DNA of 64,000 nt from Roseateles sp. SL47 (GCF_026625885.1 NZ_CP113068.1:4650001-4714000); one strand, 5' to 3'. Shown: positions 37,995 to 47,940, counted from the stretch's first letter. The notes: a model not told the origin generated them from the letters alone. Translations and numbers: made by a program.

Positions 37995-39421
37995 CAATGA
38001 ATTCGGCGCACATCCACGAAGTGGCCTTCCATGGCGGCCGCAGCGGCCATCGCCGGGCTGACCAGATGGGTGCGCCCACCCGCGCCCTGACGACCCTCGA
38101 AATTGCGGTTGCTGGTGGAGGCGCAGCGCTCGCCCGGGTCCAGCCGGTCGGCGTTCATCGCCAGGCACATCGAGCAGCCGGGCTCGCGCCATTCAAAGCC
38201 CGCCGCCTTGAAGATCTGATCCAGCCCTTCGGCTTCGGCCTGCGCCTTCACCAGGCCGGAGCCCGGCACCACCAGCGCCAGCTTCACATTGCTGGCGATG
38301 CGCCCACCCAGGCGTTTCACCACGGCAGCCGCTTCGCGCATGTCTTCGATGCGGCTGTTGGTGCAGGAACCGATGAACACCTTGTCGATGCGGATGTCGT
38401 TGATCGCCTTGTTGGGCTCCAGCGCCATGTAGTGCAGCGCCCGCTCCATGGCGCCGCGCTTGACGGCGTCCTTTTCCTTGTCGGGGTCCGGCACGCGGTC
38501 TTCGATGGACAGCACCATCTCGGGCGAGGTGCCCCAGGTGACCTGCGGACGGATCTGCGTGGCGTCCAGCTCGACCACCTTGTCGAACTGCGCACCTGCA
38601 TCGGAATGCAGCGTGCGCCAGTACTGCACCGCCTGGTCCCATTCCACGCCGGCGGGCGAGAACGGCCGGCCCTTCACATAGTTCAGCGTGGTGTCATCCA
38701 CGGCGATCAGGCCAGCACGGGCACCCGCCTCGATGGCCATATTGCAGACCGTCATGCGGCCTTCCATGCTCAGAGCGCGAATCGCGGAGCCGGCAAACTC
38801 GATGGTGTAGCCGGTGCCACCAGCGGTGCCGATGCGGCCGATGATGGCCAGCACGATGTCCTTGGCGCCGACGCCAGGGGCCACCTGGCCGTCTACCTTG
38901 ATCAGCATGTTCCGGGCCTTCTTGGCCAGCAGCGTCTGGGTGGCCAGCACATGCTCCACCTCGGAGGTGCCAATGCCATGCGCCAGCGCGCCAAAAGCAC
39001 CATGGGTGGAGGTATGGCTGTCGCCGCACACCACCGTCATGCCGGGCAGCGTGGCGCCCTGCTCCGGGCCGATCACATGGACGATGCCCTGACGGCGGTC
39101 GCTCATCTTGAACTGGGTGATGCCAAAGCGGTCGCAGTTGGCATCCAGCGTGTCCACCTGCAGGCGGGAGACCGGGTCGGCAATGCCTTCAGTGCGGTCG
39201 GTGGTGGGCACGTTGTGGTCGCTCACGGCCAGGTTGGCGGACAGGCGCCACACCTTGCGGCCGGCAATATCCAGACCTTCGAACGCTTGCGGGCTGGTCA
39301 CTTCGTGGACCAGATGGCGGTCGATGTACAGCACGGCCGTGCCGTCGTCTTCCGTGTGTACCACATGCTCGTCCCAGAGCTTGTCGTAGAGCGTGCGGGG
39401 GGTGGCGTGGGGGGTGGTCAT
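37994..39421 (-). CDS. leuC: 3-isopropylmalate dehydratase large subunit
   Basis: LeuC is the aconitase-type subunit that holds a [4Fe-4S] cluster. The 475-residue protein has [12 protein letters not shown] at the N-terminus, [14 protein letters not shown], and the cluster cysteines in [12 protein letters not shown] and [17 protein letters not shown] stands 4 nt before the ATG at 39421; an in-frame ATG 15 nt earlier is less well placed. It follows the lysR gene by 45 nt on the same strand. Confidence 0.97.
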   Translation of the reverse strand: MTTPHATPRTLYDKLWDEHVVHTEDDGTAVLYIDRHLVHEVTSPQAFEGLDIAGRKVWRLSANLAVSDHNVPTTDRTEGIADPVSRLQVDTLDANCDRFGITQFKMSDRRQGIVHVIGPEQGATLPGMTVVCGDSHTSTHGAFGALAHGIGTSEVEHVLATQTLLAKKARNMLIKVDGQVAPGVGAKDIVLAIIGRIGTAGGTGYTIEFAGSAIRALSMEGRMTVCNMAIEAGARAGLIAVDDTTLNYVKGRPFSPAGVEWDQAVQYWRTLHSDAGAQFDKVVELDATQIRPQVTWGTSPEMVLSIEDRVPDPDKEKDAVKRGAMERALHYMALEPNKAINDIRIDKVFIGSCTNSRIEDMREAAAVVKRLGGRIASNVKLALVVPGSGLVKAQAEAEGLDQIFKAAGFEWREPGCSMCLAMNADRLDPGERCASTSNRNFEGRQGAGGRTHLVSPAMAAAAAMEGHFVDVRRIH

Positions 39422-39466
39422 GGGACTCTCCATCACTTCGAAATCACGTGGCGATCGCTGGGTGGA

Positions 39467-40360
39467 TCACTTGGCGGGAGGGGGGCACAGCGCATCCACA
39501 AAGCGCTGCACAACGGTGGGCAGGCGCTCCTGGCGAGCCACACCCAGAACATAGTCGCGCCGGGCCCAGGCTTCATCCAGATCCAGGCGCTGGACTTCAA
39601 ACACCTGGGCAAAGCGGCGGGCGGGGGCATCGGGCAGCACGGCCACGCCCATGCCGGCTTCCACCAGCTGGGCGATGGCATCAAAACCACGCACCTGCAG
39701 GCGGGCCTTGAGCGTGCGGCCACGGGCCATGGCTTCCTGCAACATCAGTTCCTGGGCGGCGGCACCACTGTGCAGGCCGACCAGATCGTGATCCAGCAGG
39801 TCGTCGAAGGTGACGCTCGTGCGGTCCGCCAACGCATGGCGGTTGGGCACCAGCACCGACAGGCGGCCATGGCGGTAGGACCAGGTCTGCAGGCGGTTGT
39901 CCAGCAAGGGCGTGGTGAACACCCCCACATCGGCGCGGCCTTCGGCGACAGCGGCCTGGACTTCCGCACTGGTCTGGTCTTCCAGGCTGATGCGGATCTG
40001 GGGATGGGCCTGCGAGAACGCGGCCAGGTCGGGCGGCAGCGCTTCTGCGATGGCGCCCGCGTTGGCGGCGATGCGCAGGTGGCCCTTGATGCCGCGGGCG
40101 AATTCAACCACTTCGCTTTCAAGCGCATGCAGGGATGCATGCAGCGATCGGATGTGACGCACCAGCGCCCGGCAGGCTTCGGTGGGTTCCACACCGCGGG
40201 CGCGGCGCTCAAAAAGCTGGACCCCGAGCCGGGTTTCGAGGTCCGAAATACGCTTGCTGGCAGCGGCCAGGGCCAGGTGCTCTCGCTCAGCGCCCCGGGT
40301 GATGGACCGGGTCTGTTCGATGGCCAAAACGAGGTTGAGCGTGGTGAGATCGAGGCGCAT
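39467..40360 (-). CDS. LysR-family transcriptional regulator upstream of leuC
   Basis: This 297-residue LysR-type regulator has an N-terminal winged HTH (LNLVLAIEQTRSITRGAEREHLALAAASKRI) followed by the two-lobed effector domain (GHLRIAANAGAIAEALPPDL...). The ATG at 40360 is the family start; the frame is open 150 nt further without a Shine-Dalgarno. It lies 45 nt upstream of leuC in the same direction, so it may be cotranscribed with leuC and may regulate leucine synthesis, but this is inference from position. The effector is unknown. Confidence 0.9.
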   Translation of the reverse strand: MRLDLTTLNLVLAIEQTRSITRGAEREHLALAAASKRISDLETRLGVQLFERRARGVEPTEACRALVRHIRSLHASLHALESEVVEFARGIKGHLRIAANAGAIAEALPPDLAAFSQAHPQIRISLEDQTSAEVQAAVAEGRADVGVFTTPLLDNRLQTWSYRHGRLSVLVPNRHALADRTSVTFDDLLDHDLVGLHSGAAAQELMLQEAMARGRTLKARLQVRGFDAIAQLVEAGMGVAVLPDAPARRFAQVFEVQRLDLDEAWARRDYVLGVARQERLPTVVQRFVDALCPPPAK

Positions 40361-40520
40361 GATGGGCTGCTGGCTAGGTTGGACTGTAGCCTTCGCCTTG
40401 AGGGCACGGACTACCGACATCCATGATAGTCCCTTCGCAGGGCGCGAAGTCTGAAAATTTGCGACTCGTGCGGATTGGCCCCTCCGATGGGCACGCCCCA
40501 GCCGCTTCACGCCGGCAGCC

Positions 40521-43094
40521 TCAGTGGCGGCGCCCGGTCACTCCAAAGGCCAGGCAGAGCGCCTTCGTCTCGTCCATCCGCTCGCCCTCCGCACGCAAGG
40601 CTGCGAACGCAGGCCCGCCCAATGTCTTGACCAGACCCGCGTCCAGCATGGACCGGTCTCGTGCCTCGTTGGGCTGACGGGCTTCCTGGCCGTGCATGCG
40701 CAGCGCCCGATCCGAGGCGCCGGCCAGTCGTGCAGCCGTTTCGAGATCGCCTTCGACCAGGAACAGGCGGCCCAAGGTATCCAGCGACGACCATAGGCAC
40801 GCATCAAACAGCAAGGGTCCAAGGCGGCGGCCGCATTCGTCAGCCACCCCACGAGCAGACGGACCGTCCCCTTGCTCCAGCAGCGCGCCAATGAGATTGC
40901 TCTGCACATTGGCATACAGCGCCGAGGGCGGCAACGACGCCAACCGCTGACGCAATGCCTGGCCTTGCGCCACCGCCTCATCGATGTGTCCCGCTGCGCG
41001 GGCGAGGTCCGCCAGATTGACCAGGGCACGCACAATGCCGCTCTCGTGGCCATCCCGCTCACAGACCTCCACCACCGCCTCAAACACCCGCCGCGCCCCG
41101 TCATGGTCACCGGCGCTGGTAAGCAGGGTCGCCTCGGTGGACCATCCCCGTTCCAGCACCACCGCAGGCCAGCGCGGATCTTCCAGCGCCCGGGCCGCGG
41201 CCATCGCATCGCGCGCGCCTGCACCATCCACCCGCCAGTTGAACGCCAGTTCCACCTGCGCCAGATATTCGCCGCGCGGGTCGCCCAGCGCCCGGTACAA
41301 CGCCGCCGCCTGGCTGGCAGCCTCGCGGGCGATGGCGGGGTGGTCCACCGCATGTGCGCGAGCCATGGCTTCCCAGAATCGCGCCCGCACCACCGCCTCC
41401 GGTTGTTCTTCCGCCAGCGGCAGCAGACATTGCGCCACCGCCCTCGCCCGCTCCAGCGAAGGTGCCAGCACCCATACCGGCCAGGAGGACCCGAACAGCG
41501 CGACCGCCTGCTCCGGACAGTGCGCCAGGGCCGCGTCCAACAGGGTCCACAAGGTCGCGAGTTCAGGCTCGTACCGTGCACGCCAGGCGGCGTGGGGCAG
41601 GCGCCAATACTCCTCATAGGCCTCATCCAACAGCCATCGCAAGCCTGCGCACCATCGCACCCGCATGGCCGGTGTTTCACCGGCCGCTTCCAGCTGTTCA
41701 TGGGCATAAAGCCGCATCGTCTCCAGCAAGCGAAGACGGCGTGGCGTTGCCGTCTCCACATGGATCAGTGACCGGTCCACCAGTGCCAGCACGGTTTCGA
41801 TCACCCGGGCTGCCGGCAGCAGGTCATCCGCCAGCGACAGCGAGGCCGCCTCCATCGAAAAGCTGGCCGGGAACACGCTGAGCCGACGCAGCACCACGCG
41901 CTCACGATCCGACAGCAGTTCACAGGACCAGGCCAAGGCGGCCGCCAAGGCGTTACGGCGGGTGGCCAGCACGGCCTCCCCGGGCGCAAGCAGCGACAGC
42001 CGCTGTGGCAACCGTGCCTCGAGCCCCTCCAGCCCCAGCGCGTGCAGCCGTGCCGCGGCCAGTTGAATCGCCAAGGGGTTGCAGTCCAAGCGACGGCAGA
42101 TGCGCTCCGCGAGGTCCGCCTCTTCCCCAAGCCAGACGGTCGCGACATCCACATCCGCATCTGCCTGAGGGCCGGTCCGAGCGCGGGCCGCCAACAGGGC
42201 CACCGCATCCGCCACCGGCAGCGCCGCCAGCCGCATCACCCGCTCCGCATCCACTCGAAGCGGCTGCTGGCTGGTGACCAGGATGACCACACCCGGGGTG
42301 GCACGCACCAGGGTTTCAGCCACCCGGCCCACGTCGTCGATGACATGTTCCGCGTTGTCCAGCACCAGCAGCAGGGAAGCAACGGCCAAGCGGCTGGCCA
42401 ATGCAGCCAGGCGGTCACCCGACTCCGGCAGGTGAAGGCCCAAGGTGCGGCCGATGATGTCCGCCACGATGGCGCCTGCGCCACTGTGCTCGTCCCGGGT
42501 TGGCGTGGCCCCCCTGTGGCGTTCAGCGTAGGCGGGCAGCGCCGCCAGATCGATCCACCAGGCCCCGTCCACAAAGCCCTCACGCGCGGCGAACGCCGCA
42601 GCCTGGGCCAGGCGGGTCTTGCCCACGCCCGCTTCGCCGCACAGGGTGAGCAGCGGCACATCCGTCAGCAGACGGACCGCAGCCGCCAGCTCCTCGCGAC
42701 GCCCCACCAGCGCAGGCATGCGTCGTGGCAATTGGCCCGGTCGGCTGCTGACAGGCACCGGATCCGCGGAGATCTGCGCGACCTCCAGCGCAAACCGGTA
42801 GCCGCAGCCGGCGATGGTGACGATGGACTGCGGCCCCAGCGCCTTGCGCAACGCGGCAATCTGGACCGCGAGGTTGTTGTCCTCCACCACAACGCCAGGC
42901 CAGATGCGTTGCATCAACTCGTCCTTGGACAGCAGCCGGCCGCCGTGGGACACCAGCTCCACCAGCAGGCGGAACGCACGCGCCGTCAGCGGCACCGCCA
43001 CGCCGCGCCGCACCAGCAGCCGTTCGGCGGGCAGCAGCTTGAAGTCGCCAAAGCGATATTGCAAGGCGGAGGGCGGCGCGGCGGGGGCGGACAT
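40521..43094 (-). CDS. Large STAND-type regulator: OmpR-like winged helix plus P-loop ATPase
   Basis: This 857-residue protein joins an N-terminal OmpR/ToxR-type DNA-binding winged helix (YRFGDFKLLPAERLLVRRG ... NLAVQIAALRKALG, residues 12-90) to a signal-transduction ATPase. The P-loop is LCGEAGVGKTRLAQ near residue 150 and Walker B is LLLVLDNAEHVIDD near 245. The remaining 500 residues are helical, TPR-like repeats rich in Ala/Leu/Arg. There is no receiver domain or membrane segment, so it is probably a cytoplasmic, ligand- or protein-sensing activator. It is divergent from a small DUF4242 gene. Their 199-nt gap holds interlocking inverted repeats, and the DUF4242 gene is its most likely target. 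Confidence 0.85.
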   Translation of the reverse strand: MSAPAAPPSALQYRFGDFKLLPAERLLVRRGVAVPLTARAFRLLVELVSHGGRLLSKDELMQRIWPGVVVEDNNLAVQIAALRKALGPQSIVTIAGCGYRFALEVAQISADPVPVSSRPGQLPRRMPALVGRREELAAAVRLLTDVPLLTLCGEAGVGKTRLAQAAAFAAREGFVDGAWWIDLAALPAYAERHRGATPTRDEHSGAGAIVADIIGRTLGLHLPESGDRLAALASRLAVASLLLVLDNAEHVIDDVGRVAETLVRATPGVVILVTSQQPLRVDAERVMRLAALPVADAVALLAARARTGPQADADVDVATVWLGEEADLAERICRRLDCNPLAIQLAAARLHALGLEGLEARLPQRLSLLAPGEAVLATRRNALAAALAWSCELLSDRERVVLRRLSVFPASFSMEAASLSLADDLLPAARVIETVLALVDRSLIHVETATPRRLRLLETMRLYAHEQLEAAGETPAMRVRWCAGLRWLLDEAYEEYWRLPHAAWRARYEPELATLWTLLDAALAHCPEQAVALFGSSWPVWVLAPSLERARAVAQCLLPLAEEQPEAVVRARFWEAMARAHAVDHPAIAREAASQAAALYRALGDPRGEYLAQVELAFNWRVDGAGARDAMAAARALEDPRWPAVVLERGWSTEATLLTSAGDHDGARRVFEAVVEVCERDGHESGIVRALVNLADLARAAGHIDEAVAQGQALRQRLASLPPSALYANVQSNLIGALLEQGDGPSARGVADECGRRLGPLLFDACLWSSLDTLGRLFLVEGDLETAARLAGASDRALRMHGQEARQPNEARDRSMLDAGLVKTLGGPAFAALRAEGERMDETKALCLAFGVTGRRH

Positions 43095-43293
43095 GAGCCC
43101 ATGGTGCCCCGTCCCGTCGCCCCAGTGAAGACCTCAGAGCCGCTTCAAGCCCTCTTGAAGCTGATTTAAGAGGAATTTCATGCCAACGAAAGGACGGCCC
43201 AGGTCGCGCCCGCCGAGCATGACGCCAGGCCATCCAGCCGGACTTGGCCGCTTTGGCGCACCACGGTGCGCCGTCCATCAAGAGGAAATGATC
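43095..43293. promoter_or_regulatory. Divergent regulatory gap with inverted repeats
   Basis: GCTTCAAG-N4-CTTGAAGC (43142-43161) is a perfect inverted repeat. Its right half overlaps a second, imperfect one, CCTCTTGAA-N5-TTTAAGAGG. The pair lies 48 bp from the regulator start and about 130 bp from the DUF4242 start, so it may be the regulator's own binding site. No clear -10/-35 could be fixed. Confidence 0.55.
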
Positions 43294-43575
43294 ATGCCGA
43301 CATACGTCATCGAACGTCACATCCCGGGCGCAGGCGCGCTCTCCCCGGCCGACCTGCAGGCGGTGTCAGAAAAGTCCTGCGCCGTGCTGCGGGACCTGGG
43401 CCCGACCGTACAGTGGCAACAGAGCTATGTGACGGACAACAAGCTCTATTGCGTGTACATCGCGCCCAGCGAGACGCTGATTCGAGAACACGCGCGCCTG
43501 GGGGGCTTTCCTGCGGACAGCATCGCCCGGGTCCACCGGGTCATTGACCCCACCACGGCGGAAGCTGGCGGCTGA
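43294..43575 (+). CDS. DUF4242 domain protein
   Basis: This 93-residue protein is of the DUF4242 type: MPTYVIERHIPGAGALSPADL, then SYVTDNKLYCVYIAPSETLI and HARLGGFPADSIARVHRVIDP. It is expected to be a small ferredoxin-like barrel; a Streptomyces member has been described as a nickel-binding protein, but no function is established here. AGAGGAA is 8 nt before the ATG at 43294; an ATG at 43288 is too close to it. It is divergent from the STAND regulator and convergent with the FAD protein gene, so it is the only gene that regulator faces. Confidence 0.85.
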   Translation: MPTYVIERHIPGAGALSPADLQAVSEKSCAVLRDLGPTVQWQQSYVTDNKLYCVYIAPSETLIREHARLGGFPADSIARVHRVIDPTTAEAGG

Positions 43576-43586
43576 AGCAACCTTCT

Positions 43587-45272
43587 TCATCGCAGGTCCG
43601 GCACGGCGATGCCCAGCACCGCCTTGCCCAGCGCTTCCGCCACCTCGATGCCATCAACACCGGCGGACATGATGCCGCCCGCATAACCCGCGCCCTCCCC
43701 GGCCGGATACAGGCCGCGGACATTCAGGCTTTGGTAGTCCTTGCCCCGCGTGATGCGCAAGGGCGAGGAGGTGCGGGTTTCAACACCGGTCAGCACGGCA
43801 TCGTTCATCGAAAAACCGCGAATCTGCCGCTCGAAGGCGGGCAGGGCTTCGCGGATGGCATCCAGCGCATATTCCGGCAGGCTGCCCCGGCCCTTCTGCT
43901 GCAGGTCGGTCATCGTGACGCCGGGCTTGTAGCTGGGCTCCACCGCGCCCAGCGCCGTGCTGCGCTGACGCTTGATGAAGTCGCCCACCAGGGCGGCGGG
44001 CGCGCGGTAATCCCCCTCGCCCAGTTCAAAGGCGCGGGATTCCCAATACCGCTGGAAGGCCAGACCATCCAGCGGATTCACCAGGCTGCCGTCCTTCTTG
44101 CCGTCCTGGCGATAGTCCTCCGGCGAAATACCCACCACGATGCCGGCGTTGGCATTACGTTCCGCCCGCGAATACTGGCTCATGCCGTTGGTCACCACCC
44201 GGTTGGGCTCGGAGGTGGCGGCCACCACGGTGCCCCCGGGGCACATGCAGAAGCTGTAGACCGACCGGCCATTGGCGGCATGGTGCACCAGCTTGTAGTC
44301 CGCCGCGCCCAGAATGGGATGGCCGGCATTGGGGCCGAAACGTGCCTTGTCGATGATCGACTGGGGATGCTCGATCCGATATCCAATGGAAAACGGCTTG
44401 GCTTCCATGTAGACGCCGCGCTCATGCAGCATCTGGAAGGTGTCTCGCGCACTGTGGCCCAAGGCCACCACCACGTGGTCCGCCCGCAGCTCTTCACCGG
44501 ACTCCAGCTTCACGCCGCGCACATGCCGGCCACCGTCCGCATCCTTGTCGATCAGCAGGTCTGTCACCTTTTGCTGGAAGCGGATCTCACCGCCCAGCCG
44601 CTCGATTTCGGCGCGGATCTTGATGACCATGCTCACCAGCCGGAAGGTGCCAATGTGCGGCTTGCTCACATACAAAATCTCTTCCGGCGCACCCGCCTTC
44701 ACAAACTCCGTCAGCACCTTGCGGGTGAGAAAACGCGGGTCAGAAATCTGGCTGTAGAGCTTGCCATCGGAAAACGTGCCCGCCCCACCCTCGCCAAACT
44801 GGACGTTGGACTCGGGATTGAGTTCGCTCTGGCGCCACAGCCCCCAGGTGTCCTTGGTGCGTTCACGCACCTGCTTGCCGCGCTCCAGGACGATGGGACG
44901 CAGGCCCATCTGCGCCAGGATCAGGGCGGCAAAGATGCCGCAGGGCCCAAAGCCGATGACCACCGGGCGGGGGCGCTCGGTGGCGTAGAAATCCGCCGGC
45001 GCATGGCCAACGAATTGATAACGTGTGTCCGGGGACGGCTTCACATGCCCATCCCCCGCCAGCCGCTTCAACACGGCCGCTTCGTTGTCCACCTCGCAGT
45101 CGATGCTGTAGATCAGCACCATGGCGGACTTCTTGCGTGCGTCGTAGCTGCGCTTGAAGACGGTGAAGGCGGTGAGATGCCCGTCCGGGATGCCCAGGCG
45201 GGACACGATGGCGGGGCGAAGCGCCTCTTCCGGATGGTTCAGCGGCAGGCGGAGTTCATTGATGCGGATCAT
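43587..45272 (-). CDS. FAD-dependent dehydrogenase of the COG2509 type
   Basis: The 561-residue protein begins MIRINELRLPLNHPEEALRP, a small N-terminal domain shared by this family. Then comes the dinucleotide motif VVIGFGPCGIFAALILAQMGL with VLERGKQVRERT, and the GGAGTFSDGKLYSQI loop. GLYPAGEGAGYAGGIMSAGVDGIEVAEA is the second FAD motif at the C-terminus. The substrate is unknown for the family. The frame is open 210 nt upstream of 45272, but that part is Arg/Pro-rich and covers the hairpin for the small gene upstream, so ATG 45272 is preferred. Confidence 0.88.
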   Translation of the reverse strand: MIRINELRLPLNHPEEALRPAIVSRLGIPDGHLTAFTVFKRSYDARKKSAMVLIYSIDCEVDNEAAVLKRLAGDGHVKPSPDTRYQFVGHAPADFYATERPRPVVIGFGPCGIFAALILAQMGLRPIVLERGKQVRERTKDTWGLWRQSELNPESNVQFGEGGAGTFSDGKLYSQISDPRFLTRKVLTEFVKAGAPEEILYVSKPHIGTFRLVSMVIKIRAEIERLGGEIRFQQKVTDLLIDKDADGGRHVRGVKLESGEELRADHVVVALGHSARDTFQMLHERGVYMEAKPFSIGYRIEHPQSIIDKARFGPNAGHPILGAADYKLVHHAANGRSVYSFCMCPGGTVVAATSEPNRVVTNGMSQYSRAERNANAGIVVGISPEDYRQDGKKDGSLVNPLDGLAFQRYWESRAFELGEGDYRAPAALVGDFIKRQRSTALGAVEPSYKPGVTMTDLQQKGRGSLPEYALDAIREALPAFERQIRGFSMNDAVLTGVETRTSSPLRITRGKDYQSLNVRGLYPAGEGAGYAGGIMSAGVDGIEVAEALGKAVLGIAVPDLR

Positions 45273-45337
45273 GGCAATTGATCGAGCAAAAAAGGAGGGG
45301 GTGGGCAGGGACAGCACATCGGGCGCCCTGAAATGAA

Positions 45338-45368
45338 AACAGGCCCCGCCGGATGGCATGGGCCTGTT
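45338..45368 (-). terminator. Terminator after the 54-residue small gene
   Basis: On the minus strand, arms AACAGGCCC and GGGCCTGTT (9-bp perfect) close a 13-nt loop, followed by TTCATTT. It lies 34 nt after the small-gene stop, which supports that gene being transcribed. Confidence 0.7.
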
Positions 45369-45402
45369 GGGGGAAAGTGCGGTCCCGAGGGGACCCGTCA
45401 CA

Positions 45403-45567
45403 TCAACCCGAATGAGGGCGCTTGCCCGGGTTCTTCTTGCTGCGGGTATGCGAGCCACGCTCCAGGCTGGACTTCTGGCCACGCACGGTGGTGATGGTCA
45501 CACCCTTGGGCGAAACGGGACGGGGAGTGGCGCGGCGATCGGCCTCGGTGATGATCTTGTTGCCCAT
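45403..45567 (-). CDS. Small basic conserved-looking protein, 54 residues
   Basis: MGNKIITEADRRATPRP at the N-terminus is followed by a strongly basic tail (KGVTITTVRGQKSSLERGSH, then RSKKNPGKRPHSG). CGGAG is 7 nt before the ATG at 45567, and a perfect-stem terminator follows the stop, so it looks like a real single-gene unit. The frame extends 30 nt upstream to another ATG without a Shine-Dalgarno. I believe similar short proteins are common in Burkholderiales, but I know no function. The composition (about 30% Lys/Arg/His, no Cys, no hydrophobic run) suggests a nucleic-acid or ribosome-binding peptide; that is a guess. Confidence 0.65.
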   Translation of the reverse strand: MGNKIITEADRRATPRPVSPKGVTITTVRGQKSSLERGSHTRSKKNPGKRPHSG

Positions 45568-45597
45568 GTTGGCTCCGGTAATGAATTGAACTGACAC

Positions 45598-45931
45598 CCA
45601 ACCGAAGTCACAACTCGCCAGCCGTGACGGGAGGGAGACATGATCCCCCGCCTCATCAGAACGTGCTTCGAGCAGCGTCGGAAATTCGGTGAAGCGGGCG
45701 AGTTTACATCAGCTCGGGGGTGAGGGCGGAGTGGGTTGACCCACCCTCCCCTGTCGTCAACCGTCTGGACCGTGATGCGTTGTGCAACATGCGCACTGTT
45801 GATGCGGGTCGGAACACCAGACGGCCACCGACCCACCGCTGCGCCACGTGGCTGCATGCGTCTGTGCATGCAGCAGTTGGACCTTTTGGATTTGCCGGCC
45901 CACAGAGGCCGCGCGCAAGGGAGTAAGAAGC
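45598..45931. other. Divergent gap between the small basic protein and the VWA lipoprotein
   Basis: 334 nt without a gene. It contains a tight inverted repeat GTGGGT-TG-ACCCAC (45731-45744) and a GCATGC pair (45852-45874). Either may be an operator or part of a leader; no clear promoter elements were found. Confidence 0.4.
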
Positions 45932-47707
45932 ATGCGAAATTCCAGGACGGCACCGCATCGCCGGGTGTCGAGCCCGCTGCTGATGGCCATGCTGGCCGCC
46001 GGGGCGGTTCTGCTGCATGGGTGCAGCACGCAGCAGGACCACTCGAAGACGCCGCCGACGCAAGGAGCGCCAGAGAAGGTGGTGGCACCGCCGTCGAAGC
46101 CCGCCCCTGTGGCCGACATGCCGGTGCGCCCCATTGACGCCCGCGCCATGCACCCGGCCGAGCTGATGGTGGGCCTACCAGCCCCCTCCCCGGCGCTGAC
46201 CCAGGCCCCGTTGGATTCGATGCGCAGCCGTCTGACGCGAGTACCCCCGGATATCCACCCCGTGCCGCAACCCGACACGGCCAAATACGAGAACTTCAAC
46301 GAGAACCCCTGGTTGCGGGTGACGGAGCAGCCGGTCTCCACCTTCAGCGCCAGTGTGGACACCGGCAGCTATGCCAATGTGCGGCGTTTCATCAATCGCG
46401 GGCAGTTGCCACCGAAAAACGCCGTGCGGGTGGAAGAGTTGGTGAACTACTTCGGCTTTGACGATGTCGGCCCGGCCCCGGATGCGCGTGACCCGTTCAA
46501 GGTGCGTGCCCAGGTGATGGCCTCTCCCTGGAACCCGGAGCGTGGCCTCATCCGCATCACCGTGAAGGGCAAGGATGCGGCCAAGGCCTCCCTGCCGCCT
46601 GCCAATCTGGTGTTCCTGGTGGATGTGTCGGGGTCGATGTCGCCGCAGGACCGACTCCCCCTGGTGCAGTCGGCCCTGAAGCTGCTCACGGCGCAACTGC
46701 GCCCGCAGGATCGTGTGAGCCTGGTCACCTACGCCAGCGGCTCCCAGGTGGTGCTGCCGCCCACGCCTGGCGACCAGAAGGAACGGATCAACCAGGCCAT
46801 CGACCAATTGCATGCCAGCGGCGGCACCTATGGGGAAGGCGGCATCCGCCTGGCCTACGCGCAGGCCCGAGAGTCGCTGCTGAAGGACGGCATCAACCGG
46901 GTGCTGCTGGCCACGGATGGTGACCTGAACATCGGGGTCACCGACCCGTTGATCCTGAAGGCGCTGGTGGAAGATCAACGCAAATCCGGCATCAGCCTCA
47001 CAACGCTGGGTGTGGGCGACAGCAACTACAACGAAGCGCTGATGAAGAAGCTGGCCGATGTGGGCAACGGCAGCTATCACTACCTGGATTCACTGCAGGA
47101 GGCACACAAGGTGCTGGTCAATGAAATGACTTCCACCTTGGCCATCATTGCGCAAGACCTGAAACTGCAGGTGGAATTCAATCCTGCCACGGTGGAGGAA
47201 TACCGTCTGATTGGTTACGAGCTGAATGCGCTGAAGCGGGAAGATTTCAACAACGACCAGGTGGATGCGGGCGACATTGGCGCCGGGCATCAGGTGACGG
47301 CGATGGTTGAGTTTGTGCCCAAGGGCGCCAAGGGCACGGTGGACCCGCTGCGGTATGGCAGCGACACCCAGCCGGGCGACAAGAATGCAGCGGCCGCCAC
47401 CCGGACGGATGAACTGGCCTGGGTGAAGCTGCGCTACAAGCAGCCGGGGCAATCCAGCAGCGTGCTGACGGAGTTGCCGGTGGCCCGACCCGCCTCACTG
47501 CCCGCCGTGGCCACGCAGGAGGCGGATGCCCGTTTCGCGGTGGCGGTGGCAGCCTGGGGCCAATGGCTGCGCGGCAGCTCGCTCATCGGCAGTTATGGTC
47601 CTGCGCAATTCGTGAAGCTGGCGCGTGATGCGCGCGGCGAAGACCGTTATGGTCATCGCGCGGAGTTCACGCGGCTGGCAGAGCTGTCGGCGACGATGAA
47701 GCAATGA
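45932..47707 (+). CDS. VWA-domain lipoprotein, YfbK-like
   Basis: This 591-residue protein has an Arg-rich start and hydrophobic stretch (RVSSPLLMAMLAAGAVL) ending in the lipobox LLHGC, so it should be an outer-membrane lipoprotein. After a Pro-rich linker comes the N-terminal domain of the YfbK type (STFSASVDTGSYANVRRFIN, then VRVEELVNYFGF). A von Willebrand A domain follows with the metal site DVSGSMS, TYASG and LLATDGDLNIG. The C-terminal third (about residues 410-590) matches the DUF3520-like part in length and position. Function is unknown. AAGGGAG precedes the ATG at 45932. The gene is alone on its strand. Confidence 0.88.
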   Translation: MRNSRTAPHRRVSSPLLMAMLAAGAVLLHGCSTQQDHSKTPPTQGAPEKVVAPPSKPAPVADMPVRPIDARAMHPAELMVGLPAPSPALTQAPLDSMRSRLTRVPPDIHPVPQPDTAKYENFNENPWLRVTEQPVSTFSASVDTGSYANVRRFINRGQLPPKNAVRVEELVNYFGFDDVGPAPDARDPFKVRAQVMASPWNPERGLIRITVKGKDAAKASLPPANLVFLVDVSGSMSPQDRLPLVQSALKLLTAQLRPQDRVSLVTYASGSQVVLPPTPGDQKERINQAIDQLHASGGTYGEGGIRLAYAQARESLLKDGINRVLLATDGDLNIGVTDPLILKALVEDQRKSGISLTTLGVGDSNYNEALMKKLADVGNGSYHYLDSLQEAHKVLVNEMTSTLAIIAQDLKLQVEFNPATVEEYRLIGYELNALKREDFNNDQVDAGDIGAGHQVTAMVEFVPKGAKGTVDPLRYGSDTQPGDKNAAAATRTDELAWVKLRYKQPGQSSSVLTELPVARPASLPAVATQEADARFAVAVAAWGQWLRGSSLIGSYGPAQFVKLARDARGEDRYGHRAEFTRLAELSATMKQ

Positions 47708-47940
47708 CATTGACGGGAGAAGTGCGAAGCGTCTCAACGCTTCGCTTCCCGTCCATGCATGTCGCAGGCTGTTTCCTGGGAACCGCAGATGTGATTGACC
47801 CAGAGTCGGAAGCGCCCCGCCGGGAGCCCCGCGCGAGACTTGGGGTCAATCTTCAGCGCCAGTCGAAGGTCGGCGGGAAGCTTGGACTCCTGGACCTCCA
47901 ACTGAGCCCATTCACTGCTGCATGCAACCAGCGTGGTGGC

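Noticed and set aside
45398..45601. 67-codon His/Arg-rich frame overlapping the small basic gene
   Set aside because: No Shine-Dalgarno and biased composition; the other frame has GGAG at proper spacing.
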